Below, piece after piece: positions 25,869 through 33,708 of a stretch of DNA of 64,000 bases. Position 1 is the first letter of the stretch; the number at the start of each line of letters is the position of its first letter. The notes beneath the pieces are model-generated. The model made no database searches. It saw only the letters and a program-made list of their open reading frames with translations, and was not told the DNA's origin. The stretch spans positions 1 through 64,000 of the forward strand of contig NZ_RFLX01000007.1 in NCBI RefSeq assembly GCF_003696345.1, written 5' to 3'. This DNA comes from Teichococcus wenyumeiae (GTDB lineage: Bacteria; Pseudomonadota; Alphaproteobacteria; Acetobacterales; Acetobacteraceae). Position numbers and translations under genes: made by a program.

Positions 25869-26889
25869 ATCCCCCATCCCCGTCACGGTGCTGACGGGCT
25901 TCCTGGGCGCCGGCAAGACCACGCTGCTGAACCACCTGCTGCGCCAGCCGGAGATGGCCGCCACGGCGGTGATGATCAACGAATTCGGCGAAATCGGCCT
26001 CGACCACCTGCTGGTGGAGGCGTTGGAGGAGGATGCCATCCTGCTCCAGGCCGGCTGCCTCTGCTGCACCATCCGCGGCGACCTTTCGGCGGCGCTGCAA
26101 CGGCTGGCGGCGCGGGTGGAAGCAGGCCAGGAGGTGCGGCGCGTGGTGCTGGAAACCACCGGCCTCGCCGACCCCGTACCCATCCTGCAGACCCTGCTGG
26201 CGGACCCGGCCATCGGGCGCCACTTCACCCTGGCGGGCGTCGTGACGCTGGTGGATGCCGCCAATGGCCTCGCCACGCTGGACAGCCAGTCGGAAGCAGT
26301 GCGGCAGGTGGCAGTGGCCGACCGGCTGCTGGTCAGCAAGCCCGACCTCGCCGATGCCGCCATGCTGGAGGCCCTGCTGGCCCGGCTGGCGCAGCTCAAC
26401 CCCGGCGCGGTGCCGGTGTTGGCGGCGAATGGCGCGGCGCCGGTGGAAGCCCTGCTGGGCGAGGGCCGCTTCGACCCCGCCGACCATGGCGAGGCCGTGC
26501 GCGGCTGGCTCGACGCCTCGGCCTGGAACGGGCACCACCATCACCACCACCACCATGATCCCAACCGCCACGATGCCAGCATCGAGGCCTTCTGCCTGAC
26601 CTTCGACCGCCCCTTGCCCTGGCAGGGCCTGGCTACCTGGCTGGAGATGCTGACGGCGACGCGCGGTGCCTCCGTGCTGCGGGTGAAGGGCATCCTGGAC
26701 CTGGAGGGGCAGGAGAAGCCGGTGGCCATCCACGGCGTGCAGCATGTCTGGCACAGCCCCACCCTGCTGTCCGGCTGGCCGGAGGGTGAGCCGCGTCGGT
26801 CCCGCATCGTCTTCATCCTGCGGGACCTGCCGCGCGCGGTGGTGGAGGACGGGCTGGCCGCCTTCGTGCAGGCGGCGCGCGCCAGTTAG
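25858..26889 (+). CDS. COG0523 (CobW/ZigA-type) metal-chaperone GTPase
   Basis: A 343-residue G3E GTPase thought to deliver zinc to client enzymes in shortage. Walker A is GFLGAGKTT (14-22), the CxCC metal site is GCLCC (66-70), the guanine-specificity motif is SKPD (160-163), and a run of eight His (226-233) plus further His forms a metal-binding linker before the C-terminal CobW_C domain. It overlaps the last 11 nt of hisI, so the two are co-translated under the Zur-type dyad. Client could be HisI itself or another zinc enzyme (inference). Confidence 0.9.
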   Translation: MAIESPIPVTVLTGFLGAGKTTLLNHLLRQPEMAATAVMINEFGEIGLDHLLVEALEEDAILLQAGCLCCTIRGDLSAALQRLAARVEAGQEVRRVVLETTGLADPVPILQTLLADPAIGRHFTLAGVVTLVDAANGLATLDSQSEAVRQVAVADRLLVSKPDLADAAMLEALLARLAQLNPGAVPVLAANGAAPVEALLGEGRFDPADHGEAVRGWLDASAWNGHHHHHHHHDPNRHDASIEAFCLTFDRPLPWQGLATWLEMLTATRGASVLRVKGILDLEGQEKPVAIHGVQHVWHSPTLLSGWPEGEPRRSRIVFILRDLPRAVVEDGLAAFVQAARAS

Positions 26890-26991
26890 TTACGGCTGAG
26901 TCTCGGCTGGCGGCAACCGGCAGCGTCAGGGGGCGTTGCCGGCACAAGGACCCTGCCCTGAGGCGGGGACTTCGCCAAAGGAGACGCCACC

Positions 26992-27642
26992 ATGTCACTG
27001 ACCATGCCGGAGGAACTCCTCCTGCTGATGCTGGACGATGAAAGTGGGCGCCTGACTGACCGTGCCACCCCGGCCGGTGATTACGCGCTGATCGGCGCCA
27101 TGCTGGCGGAGCTGGCGCTAGAAGAGCGCATCGACACCGACCCGCCGCGCCTGCGCGTGAAGAGCGCCGCCCCCACCGGCGACGCGGTGCTGGATGGCGT
27201 GCTGGCACGCATCGCGGCGGAGCGTGAGCCGCGCGACAGCCGCTGGTGGGTGGAAACGCTTGCTGGCGATGTCGAGACCTACCGCAACGCCTATTTCGAG
27301 CGGCTGGTGCAGCGGGGCATCCTGAAATCCGAGGAAGGCCGCTTCCTCTGGTTCTTCTCCGAGCGCCGCTACCCCGTCATCTCGGACAAGGAGGAACGGG
27401 AGGTGAAGGCGCGGCTGATGAGCATCATCTTCGAGGATGGCCCGCCTTCCGCCCGGGATTCCCTGCTGATCGGCCTGACCCGCGCCGCCGGCCTCTTCCC
27501 GCTGCTGCTGGCGCCGGGCGAGCTGGAGCGGGCCCAGCCGCGCATCGAGGCCGTCTCCCGCCACGAAGCCTTGAACAAAACCATCTCGGACGCGGTACGC
27601 GACATCTTCATCGAGGTGGCCCGCTACGCGCCGGTGATGTGA
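26992..27642 (+). CDS. GPP34 (GOLPH3/Vps74-like) domain protein
   Basis: A 216-residue helical protein beginning MTMPEELLLLMLDDESGRL-like, the hallmark of the GPP34 fold known from eukaryotic GOLPH3/Vps74, which binds phosphatidylinositol-4-phosphate. Bacterial members occur mostly in actinobacteria and some proteobacteria, and their role is unknown. Other family parts seen: LIGAMLAELALEERID, LVQRGILKSEEGRF and LIGLTRAAGLFPLLL. AAAGGAGA is 8 nt before the ATG. No signal peptide, so it is cytoplasmic or peripheral to the membrane. Confidence 0.85.
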   Translation: MSLTMPEELLLLMLDDESGRLTDRATPAGDYALIGAMLAELALEERIDTDPPRLRVKSAAPTGDAVLDGVLARIAAEREPRDSRWWVETLAGDVETYRNAYFERLVQRGILKSEEGRFLWFFSERRYPVISDKEEREVKARLMSIIFEDGPPSARDSLLIGLTRAAGLFPLLLAPGELERAQPRIEAVSRHEALNKTISDAVRDIFIEVARYAPVM

Positions 27643-27671
27643 CAGGGGGGAAAGGCTACGCATTTGTCACC

Positions 27672-27744
27672 GGAAGGGAGCCTTCCCCCGCGCTCCGGGC
27701 GTCTCATCTTTCCCGCAGGGCCGCTGATGGCCCTTCGGGAAGGA
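27672..27744 (+). promoter_or_regulatory. Two-hairpin leader that can sequester a ribosome binding site
   Basis: Hairpin A: GGAAGG (27672-27677) with CCTTCC (27681-27686). Hairpin B: 27707-27722 with 27729-27744, loop GCTGAT, one mismatch; its 3' arm contains GGAAGGA (27738-27744), the ribosome binding site of the gene at 27753. Because GGAAGG occurs in both hairpins, CCTTCC of A can also pair with the ribosome binding site, and the 5' arm of B with the GGAAGG of A, giving two exclusive folds. Drawn by eye; no energies were computed. Confidence 0.45.
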
Positions 27745-27752
27745 ACCCGCCC

Positions 27753-28388
27753 ATGAAACGACGCATGCTTCTCGCCCTCACGGGCGGGCTTTCGCTGCAA
27801 GCGGGACTCGCCACGGCCCAGGCGCCAGCACCGCAGCGCGTGCGGCTGCGCGGGCGCATCGACAGCATTGCCGCCGACAAGCTGGACATGACGCTGCGCG
27901 ACGGCGGCAAGGCCAGCGCCACCCTGCCGGCCAACCTGCGCGTGACCGAGATGATGCCGGTGAAGCTCTCCGACATCCGGGAGGATAGCTATATCGGCGT
28001 GGCGGCGATGTCGCAGCCCGATGGCGTGCTGCGGGCGATGCAGGTGGTGGTCTTCCCCGCTTCCTCGCGCGGCGTGGGCGAAGGGCACTACCCTTGGGTC
28101 ATGGGCGAAGGCAGCACCATGACCAACGGCACCGTGGGCAGCATGACGAACGGCACCGTCGGCCGTGTCGGCAGCGGCCAGGATGTGGTGCTGACCGTGC
28201 GCTACAAGGATGGTGAGCAGCGCATCCTGGTGCCGGAGGATGCCTCCATCCTCACCTTCACCCCCGCCAGCCGCGACATGCTGGCGCCGGGCACCGAGAT
28301 CATCCTCAACGGCACCCGCGCGGCGGATGGCAGCATCGCCGCCGCGTCCATCAATGTCGGCAAGGACGGCGTGCTGCCGCCCAGTTGA
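27753..28388 (+). CDS. Exported DUF5666-like protein
   Basis: A 211-residue protein with a signal peptide (about 1-22, ending ATAQA), then repeating OB-like beta segments (RVRLRGRIDSIAADKLDMTL and later DVVLTVRYKDGEQRI), as in DUF5666-type secreted proteins. A short direct repeat, MTNGTVG twice in a row (about 124-137), sits between the two halves. AAGGA is 8 nt before the ATG and is paired in the leader hairpin described separately. Function unknown; periplasmic location inferred. Confidence 0.7.
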   Translation: MKRRMLLALTGGLSLQAGLATAQAPAPQRVRLRGRIDSIAADKLDMTLRDGGKASATLPANLRVTEMMPVKLSDIREDSYIGVAAMSQPDGVLRAMQVVVFPASSRGVGEGHYPWVMGEGSTMTNGTVGSMTNGTVGRVGSGQDVVLTVRYKDGEQRILVPEDASILTFTPASRDMLAPGTEIILNGTRAADGSIAAASINVGKDGVLPPS

Positions 28389-28403
28389 AGCCAGGAACAA
28401 CGC

Positions 28404-29111
28404 ATGAGTGACTCCTCCCCCGTCGCGCTGGTCACCGGCGGCGCGCATGGCATCGGCGCCGGCATCGCAACGCATCTGGCCGGCAAGGGCTGGCGCGTGG
28501 TGACGGCCGACCTGAAGCCGGCGCCCGGTGCCCCCGGCCGCCATGTGGTGGCCGATATCGCCGAGGAAGCCGCCGTGGCCGCGCTGCTGGACGGCATCGC
28601 GGCGCGGGAGGGGCGGCTGGATGCCATGGTCTGCAATGCCGGCATCATGGTGCGCAAGCCGGTGGAGGAACTCTCCCTGGCGGAATGGCAGCGCGTGCTG
28701 GGCACCAACCTGACCAGCACCTTCCTGCTGGCACGGGCGGGGGCGAAGCTGCTGCGGGCTTCCGGGCGCGGCGCCATCGTCACCATCGCCTCCACCCGCG
28801 CGCATATGTCGGAGCCCGACACGGAATCCTATTCCGCCAGCAAGGGCGGGCTGCTGGCGCTGACCCATGCCCTGGCCGTCAGCCTGGGGCCGGACATTCG
28901 GGTGAACTGCGTCAGCCCCGGCTGGATCGACGTGGCCGGGGAGGATCTGCGCCCCGAGGACCACGCCCAGCACCCCGCCGGCCGCGTCGGCCGGGTGGAG
29001 GATATCGCGGCGCTGGTGGCCTGGCTGGTGGGGCCGGAGGCGGGCTTCGTCACCGGCTCCGAATTCATCAGCGACGGCGGCATGACCCGCAAGATGATCT
29101 ACGCGGAATAG
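28404..29111 (+). CDS. SDR family NAD(P)-dependent oxidoreductase
   Basis: A 235-residue classical short-chain dehydrogenase. The cofactor motif TGGAHGIGAGIA (about 11-22), NAG in CNAGIM, the catalytic YSASK, and the VNCVSPGWI strand are intact, so it should be active. It starts 15 nt after the DUF5666-like gene and may share its transcript. An Asp after the second strand (TADLKP) favours NAD(H). The substrate is unknown. Confidence 0.87.
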   Translation: MSDSSPVALVTGGAHGIGAGIATHLAGKGWRVVTADLKPAPGAPGRHVVADIAEEAAVAALLDGIAAREGRLDAMVCNAGIMVRKPVEELSLAEWQRVLGTNLTSTFLLARAGAKLLRASGRGAIVTIASTRAHMSEPDTESYSASKGGLLALTHALAVSLGPDIRVNCVSPGWIDVAGEDLRPEDHAQHPAGRVGRVEDIAALVAWLVGPEAGFVTGSEFISDGGMTRKMIYAE

Positions 29112-29143
29112 CCGCTGCGGGGCTTTGGTTGTATGCCGGCCCC

Positions 29144-29734
29144 ATGGCCCTCCGCTTCGAAACCCTGCGCGGCCCCGCGCTGCATCCCTGGCTGCCGGCG
29201 CTGGCGCGGCTGCGCATCGCCGTCTTCCGCGAATGGCCCTACCTCTACGAAGGCGATGAAGCCTACGAGGCCCGCTACCTGCGCGCCTATGCGGAAGGCG
29301 AAGGCGCCGCCGCCTTCGTGGCCTTCGATGGCGAGACCCCGGTGGGCGCCGCCACCTGCGAACCCATGACGCAGACCCATGAAGAGGTGCGCGAAGCCTT
29401 CCTCGCCGCCGGGCGGGACCCTGCGGAATACTGCTATTTCGGCGAAAGCCTGCTGCTGCCCGAATGGCGTGGCCAGGGCGCCGGCGTGCGCTTCTTCACC
29501 TTGCGGGAGGAACATGCGCTCTCCCTCGGCCTGCGCCGCGCCACCTTCTGCGGCGTGCGGCGGGACAGCCGGGACCCGCGCCGCCCCGCCGGCTACGCGC
29601 CGCTGGATGCCTTCTGGCGCAAGCGCGGCTACACGCCCTGCCCCGGCCTCTCTTGCACCCTGAGCTGGCGCGAGATCGGCGCCACGGAGGAGACGCCGCA
29701 TACCCTCGATTTCTGGGAGCGCCGCCTGCCATGA
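29144..29734 (+). CDS. GNAT acetyltransferase, partner of the adjacent nitrilase
   Basis: A 196-residue GNAT domain with LARLRIAVFREWPYLYEGD at the start and the acetyl-CoA loop LLPEWRGQGAGVRFF. Its last codons overlap the nitrilase start (ATGA, 29731-29734). Many bacteria encode one bifunctional GNAT/carbon-nitrogen hydrolase polypeptide; here the two halves are separate but translationally coupled, although the order is conserved. The acceptor substrate is unknown. Confidence 0.82.
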   Translation: MALRFETLRGPALHPWLPALARLRIAVFREWPYLYEGDEAYEARYLRAYAEGEGAAAFVAFDGETPVGAATCEPMTQTHEEVREAFLAAGRDPAEYCYFGESLLLPEWRGQGAGVRFFTLREEHALSLGLRRATFCGVRRDSRDPRRPAGYAPLDAFWRKRGYTPCPGLSCTLSWREIGATEETPHTLDFWERRLP

Positions 29735-30618
29735 CCGCCCTGCGCCTTGCCCTGCTGCAATATCCGGTGGAACGGCCTGAGGGCATCGCCGCCTTCGGGG
29801 CCAAGCTGGACCGCTGGCTGGCGGAAGCGAAAGCCAGCGGCGCGGAACTGGCGGTGCTGCCGGAATATGCCTGCGTGGAACTGGGCGCCGCCCTCACCGG
29901 CTCCGACGTGGCGGATGAGGCAACGGAACTGGCGGCGATGGTGGAAGCCGCGCCCGCCATCCTGGAAGCCATGCGCGCCGCCGCCCGCCGCGCCGGCCTC
30001 TGGCTGCTGCCCGGCACCATGCCGGTGCGGGACGCGGATGGGCTGATCCGCAACCGCGCGCCGCTGATCGCGCCTGATGGCCGCCTCGCAACCCAGGACA
30101 AGCATGCCATGACACGCTTCGAGCGTGAGCGCTGGGGTGTCTCCGCCGGCAGCGGCCCGGCGGTGTTCCAGACGCCCTGGGGGCTGATCGGCATTTCCAT
30201 CTGCTACGACGTGGAATTTCCCAAGCATGTCCGCTCCCAGGTGGAAGCCGGGGCCTGGCTGATCCTGGCGCCCTCCTGCACCGACACCATGCATGGCTTC
30301 AACCGCGTCCGCGTTTCCGCCGCCGCGCGGGCGGTGGAGAACCAGTGCTTCGTCGCCATCACGCCCACCGTCGGCGTCGCGCCCTGGTCGGCCGCGCTGG
30401 ACGTGAACCGGGGCCATGCCGCCGTCTTCGGCCCGATCGACCGCGGCTTCCCGGAAGATGGCGTGCTGGCGCGCGGGGCGCTGGACATGCCGCAATGGGT
30501 CTTCGCCGACCTCGACCCCGCGCGCATCGAGGCCGTCCGCCGGGAAGGCGCGGTCTTCAACCATCGTGACTGGCCCAAGCAATCCTTCAGCCGGCCCAAG
30601 GCGACGGCGCCGGCATGA
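29731..30618 (+). CDS. Carbon-nitrogen hydrolase (nitrilase superfamily)
   Basis: A 295-residue amidase with the complete triad: E45 in LPEYACVEL, K124 in QDKHAMTRFE, and C158 in SICYDVEFP. VSAAARAVENQCFV and the C-terminal WVFADLDP strand are also typical. It would hydrolyse an amide or N-carbamoyl bond; the linked GNAT suggests one substrate processed in two steps. It overlaps both the GNAT gene upstream and lpxB downstream by 4 nt. Confidence 0.86.
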   Translation: MTALRLALLQYPVERPEGIAAFGAKLDRWLAEAKASGAELAVLPEYACVELGAALTGSDVADEATELAAMVEAAPAILEAMRAAARRAGLWLLPGTMPVRDADGLIRNRAPLIAPDGRLATQDKHAMTRFERERWGVSAGSGPAVFQTPWGLIGISICYDVEFPKHVRSQVEAGAWLILAPSCTDTMHGFNRVRVSAAARAVENQCFVAITPTVGVAPWSAALDVNRGHAAVFGPIDRGFPEDGVLARGALDMPQWVFADLDPARIEAVRREGAVFNHRDWPKQSFSRPKATAPA

Positions 30619-31760
30619 CCCTCATCTACCTAATTGCCGGCGAGGCTTCCGGCGACCTGCTGGGCGCGCGGCTGATCGCGGCGCTGCGGGCGGCGCGGCC
30701 GGATCTCACCTTCGCCGGCGTTGGCGGAGACCGCATGGCGGAACAGGGCTTTTCCAGCCTCTTTCCCATGCGGGAACTGGCGGTGATGGGGCTGGCGGAA
30801 GTGCTGCCGAATATCCGCCGCCTGTCCCGCCGGCTGGATGAGACGACGGCAGATATCCTCGCGCGCAGGCCTGGCGTAGTCGTCACCATCGACAGCCCGG
30901 GCTTCGGGCTGCGCATCGCGGCGCGGGTGCGGCCGCGCGGCTTCCGCGTGCTGCACTATGTCGCGCCGCAGGTCTGGGCCTGGCGCCCGGGGCGGGTGAA
31001 GCGCATCGCCAAGGAAGTGGACCGCATCCTGGCGCTGCTGCCCTTCGAGGCGCCGTTTTTCGAGAAGGCCGGCATTCCAGTCGATTTCGTCGGCCATTCC
31101 ATCCTGGAATCTGGCGCGGACCAGGGCGATGCCGCCCGCTTCCGCGCGAAGCACAACATCGCGCCCGATGAGCGCGTGGTGCTGGTGATGCCCGGCAGCC
31201 GCCGCAGCGAGGTCGGGCGCCTGCTGCCCACCTTTGGAGCGGCGCTGAAACTGGCGGCGCAGCAGATGCCGAAGCTGCGCCCCGTGGTGCCGCTGGCCGG
31301 CCCGGTGGAGGAAGCGGTGCGCGCCACAGCCGCCCATTGGCATCCCGCGCCGATCCTGGTGCAGGACGTGCAGGAGAAATACGACGCCTTCGCCGCCGCT
31401 GCCGCCGGGCTGATCAAGTCCGGCACCTCCTCGCTGGAAGTGGCGCTGGCGGGGGTGCCGATGGTGGTGGGCTACCGGGTGAACCCCCTCACCGCCATCA
31501 TCGCGCGCCGGCTGGTGAAGGTGCCGCATATCAGCATCGTCAACCTGCTGGCGGAACGCCGCATCATCCCGGAACTGGTGCAGGAGGATTGCACGCCGGA
31601 AAAGCTGAGCGCGGAACTGGTGCGCCTGCTGACCGACCCCGCCGCCGCCGCCGCGCAGCGGGAAGGCTTCGCCACCGTCTTCCACATGCTGCGCCCGGCC
31701 GAGGGCCTGCCCAGCGCCGCTGCCGCCGCCGCCGTGCTGCGGGCGCTGGAGCCGGCGTGA
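30615..31760 (+). CDS. lpxB: Lipid-A-disaccharide synthase
   Basis: GT19 enzyme that joins UDP-2,3-diacylglucosamine and lipid X in lipid A synthesis, acting at the inner face of the cytoplasmic membrane. The 381-residue product has IAGEASGDLLGARL, GVGGDRMAEQG, VAPQVWAWRPGRVKRI, FVGHS, LMPGSRRSEV-like and KSGTSSLEVAL, all LpxB hallmarks. It is separated from the usual lpxD-fabZ-lpxA group and instead is coupled to a nitrilase gene by an ATGA overlap. Confidence 0.96.
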   Translation: MTLIYLIAGEASGDLLGARLIAALRAARPDLTFAGVGGDRMAEQGFSSLFPMRELAVMGLAEVLPNIRRLSRRLDETTADILARRPGVVVTIDSPGFGLRIAARVRPRGFRVLHYVAPQVWAWRPGRVKRIAKEVDRILALLPFEAPFFEKAGIPVDFVGHSILESGADQGDAARFRAKHNIAPDERVVLVMPGSRRSEVGRLLPTFGAALKLAAQQMPKLRPVVPLAGPVEEAVRATAAHWHPAPILVQDVQEKYDAFAAAAAGLIKSGTSSLEVALAGVPMVVGYRVNPLTAIIARRLVKVPHISIVNLLAERRIIPELVQEDCTPEKLSAELVRLLTDPAAAAAQREGFATVFHMLRPAEGLPSAAAAAAVLRALEPA

Positions 31761-32095
31761 CAGCCGCCCGGTTCGGCCGGCTGGGCGAAGGTCCGCGCCC
31801 GGCACCGGGCGAGGAAAGCTTCACGGAATTGCTGGCGGCGGGTGGCGCGGTGGTGGAACGCATCCTCTCCCGCGCCGCCGCCAGCCCACCCGACTTCTGG
31901 TACGACCAGCCACAGGACGAATTCGTGCTGCTGGTCTCCGGCGGCGCCGCGCTGGAATTCCCGGACGGCACGGTGATGCACCTTTCCCCCGGCGACTACG
32001 CCGTCCTGCCCGCCCATTGCCGCCACCGCGTCGCCTGGACCGAAGACGAGACACTCTGGCTGGCGGTGCACCTGCCGGAGGGCGGGAGCCGCTGA
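31757..32095 (+). CDS. Small cupin-domain protein
   Basis: A 112-residue single cupin starting at a GTG that overlaps the lpxB stop (GTGA). The barrel is seen in QPQDEFVLLVSGGAALEF, then LSPGDYAVLPAHCRHRVAW. The first cupin motif lacks the usual HxH (it has QPQDE), while H and E of the second half are partly kept, so metal binding is uncertain. Function unknown; translational coupling to lpxB is the only context. Confidence 0.78.
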   Translation: MTAARFGRLGEGPRPAPGEESFTELLAAGGAVVERILSRAAASPPDFWYDQPQDEFVLLVSGGAALEFPDGTVMHLSPGDYAVLPAHCRHRVAWTEDETLWLAVHLPEGGSR

Positions 32096-32096
32096 C

Positions 32097-32831
32097 CTAG
32101 CCCCGCAGCAGCGCCGCCAGGGCCGGGGAAAGCCCGCTGCTGTCCCGCCCCTTCAAGGGCGCCAGGCTGCCGCTGCGGGCCTTGGGCAGGTTCAGCGCTA
32201 CCAGTGCCTCCGCCATCTTCACGGCGCAGGCGATGCCGTCCAGCAGCGGCACGGAGGCACGGGGGCCAAGCCGCGCCGCCATGCCCGCCAGCGCCGCGCC
32301 ACCCAGCACCACGGCATCGGCGCCGCCCGCGGCCAGCCGGGCGATGCCCTCCAGCACCATGGCCTCCACCCAATCCGGCTCGGCCACCGCGTCCTGCGGC
32401 GTGGCATCGATGCCTTCCAGCCCGGAGAGGCGGGCGGAAAGCCCGTGGCGGCCGATCAGCTCGCGGTAGGTTTCCACGCCCCCCAGCGTCAGCAACCCGA
32501 AGCGGGCGCCGGTCATGCAGGCGGTCAGGCAGGCGGCCTCGGTCATGCCCACCACCGGGCCGGGCATCAATTGCCGCGCGGCTTCCAGCGCCGTGTCGTG
32601 GCTGACGGCCAGCACCACCGCCTGCACCTGCCCGGCATGTTCCGCCAGCAGTTCCAGCAGCGCATGGCCGGCGATCACATTCTCGGCGCGGGAGGAAATC
32701 ACCGCCGGGCCGAAGCGCGGCGTTCCCGGCACGATCTCGGTGCCCGGCGCGGCGGCTGCCCGCGCGGCCTCGGCGCAAAGCCGCGTGATGGCCTCGGTGG
32801 TATTGGCATTGGCGACCAGGATGCGCGTCAT
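32097..32831 (-). CDS. Racemase-fold protein lacking both catalytic cysteines
   Basis: A 244-residue member of the Asp/Glu/hydantoin racemase family (MTRILVANANTTEAIT, PGTPRFGPAVISSRAE, MTEAACLTACMTGARFG). At the two positions that hold the acid/base cysteines, it has V76 (in VLAVSHD) and G178 (in VVLGGAAL). C101 and C105 are at other places in the fold. It should therefore not work as a two-base racemase; a binding or altered catalytic role is inferred. The start overlaps the stop of the TauD-like gene (ATGA 32828-32831), so they are co-translated. Confidence 0.8.
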   Translation of the reverse strand: MTRILVANANTTEAITRLCAEAARAAAAPGTEIVPGTPRFGPAVISSRAENVIAGHALLELLAEHAGQVQAVVLAVSHDTALEAARQLMPGPVVGMTEAACLTACMTGARFGLLTLGGVETYRELIGRHGLSARLSGLEGIDATPQDAVAEPDWVEAMVLEGIARLAAGGADAVVLGGAALAGMAARLGPRASVPLLDGIACAVKMAEALVALNLPKARSGSLAPLKGRDSSGLSPALAALLRG

Positions 32832-33583
32832 GACCGCAGCATTCCCGCGAAGGCGCCTTCCGCCAAGCGCGAATCCTCGCGCGCCCGCAATGGCTGCGCC
32901 ACCGCGCTGCGCACCCGGCTGGCCCAGACCAGGAAGGGATTGATGCCCAGCACATCCCCCGGCCGTAGCGGCAGGTTCAGCGGCGGGCCGGAGGCTTCCA
33001 GCGCCTGGTCCAGGGCCGCCAGGGCCTCGGGCGCCAACCCATGGGCAATGGCGTCACGGTCCAGACGCGCGGAGAAAACCCCGCTGCTGACAGCGAAGAC
33101 CGGCACCTCCAGGCCGCCCGAAGCCTGCGGCAGCGGTTGGTAGAAAGCCTCCAGCGCCGCGCGGTCGGTCTTCAGCAGGGCGTTGTGAACGGCGGCGGCC
33201 GAATGCAGCGTCATGGTCGTGGAATCCGTGCAGAGCAGCAGCAGCATGTCGCAGGGTTCGTTGAACAGGGAACCCTCGCCGGCCGGGAAGAGCATCACCT
33301 CGCCAATGCGGGCGCCAAGCAGGCGCAGCAGCGCGCCCGGGTCCTCCGGCAGGGGCAGGCCGCGCAGCAGCACGAAGCCCTTGCCGTGCAACAGCCGCTC
33401 CGCGACGCGGGACAGCAGCGGGTCCAGGCGCGGCAGGGCGGCGCCGGGGGCGGCCGCCTGCGCTTCCGCCGCGGCCTCCACGCCCAGCGGCAACATCCAG
33501 TCGGCGGGGGACAGCGCCTCGGCATGCCAAAGATGCGGGCCGGCTTCGGGCACGATGCGGCGCGGGGGCGGGGCTTCGGTCAT
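32828..33583 (-). CDS. TauD/TfdA-fold protein without the iron-binding triad
   Basis: A 251-residue protein with the TauD/TfdA scaffold: LLHGKGFVLLRGLPL, HSAAAVHNALL, EAFYQPLP, VPVFAVSSG and LRPGDVLGIN. Aligned by eye, the HxD iron motif of active Fe(II)/2-oxoglutarate dioxygenases (HTD before the LLCL strand) is FNE here, and the distal His (NHTxLHxR) is Ala in NPFLVWASR. All three metal ligands thus appear lost. It is translated with the cysteine-less racemase homologue. I start at ATG 33583 (MTEAPPP). Confidence 0.72.
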   Translation of the reverse strand: MTEAPPPRRIVPEAGPHLWHAEALSPADWMLPLGVEAAAEAQAAAPGAALPRLDPLLSRVAERLLHGKGFVLLRGLPLPEDPGALLRLLGARIGEVMLFPAGEGSLFNEPCDMLLLLCTDSTTMTLHSAAAVHNALLKTDRAALEAFYQPLPQASGGLEVPVFAVSSGVFSARLDRDAIAHGLAPEALAALDQALEASGPPLNLPLRPGDVLGINPFLVWASRVRSAVAQPLRAREDSRLAEGAFAGMLRS

Positions 33584-33708
33584 GGAGCGGGAGTGTAACA
33601 GCGCTCTGGCGGCGGCGTCAGCCACTCCGCTGCCGAAGCCTGGCCCTTGCCGTGATGCCGAAGAGGCCGCAGGCTGCCGCCCCGAACCGCATTGCAGGAG
33701 CCTTACCC

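Noticed and set aside
26890-26991. Gap after the COG0523 gene examined for a tRNA or small RNA
   Set aside because: Only an imperfect GCTG-CGG/CCG-CAGC hairpin is visible; no cloverleaf or T-loop motif.
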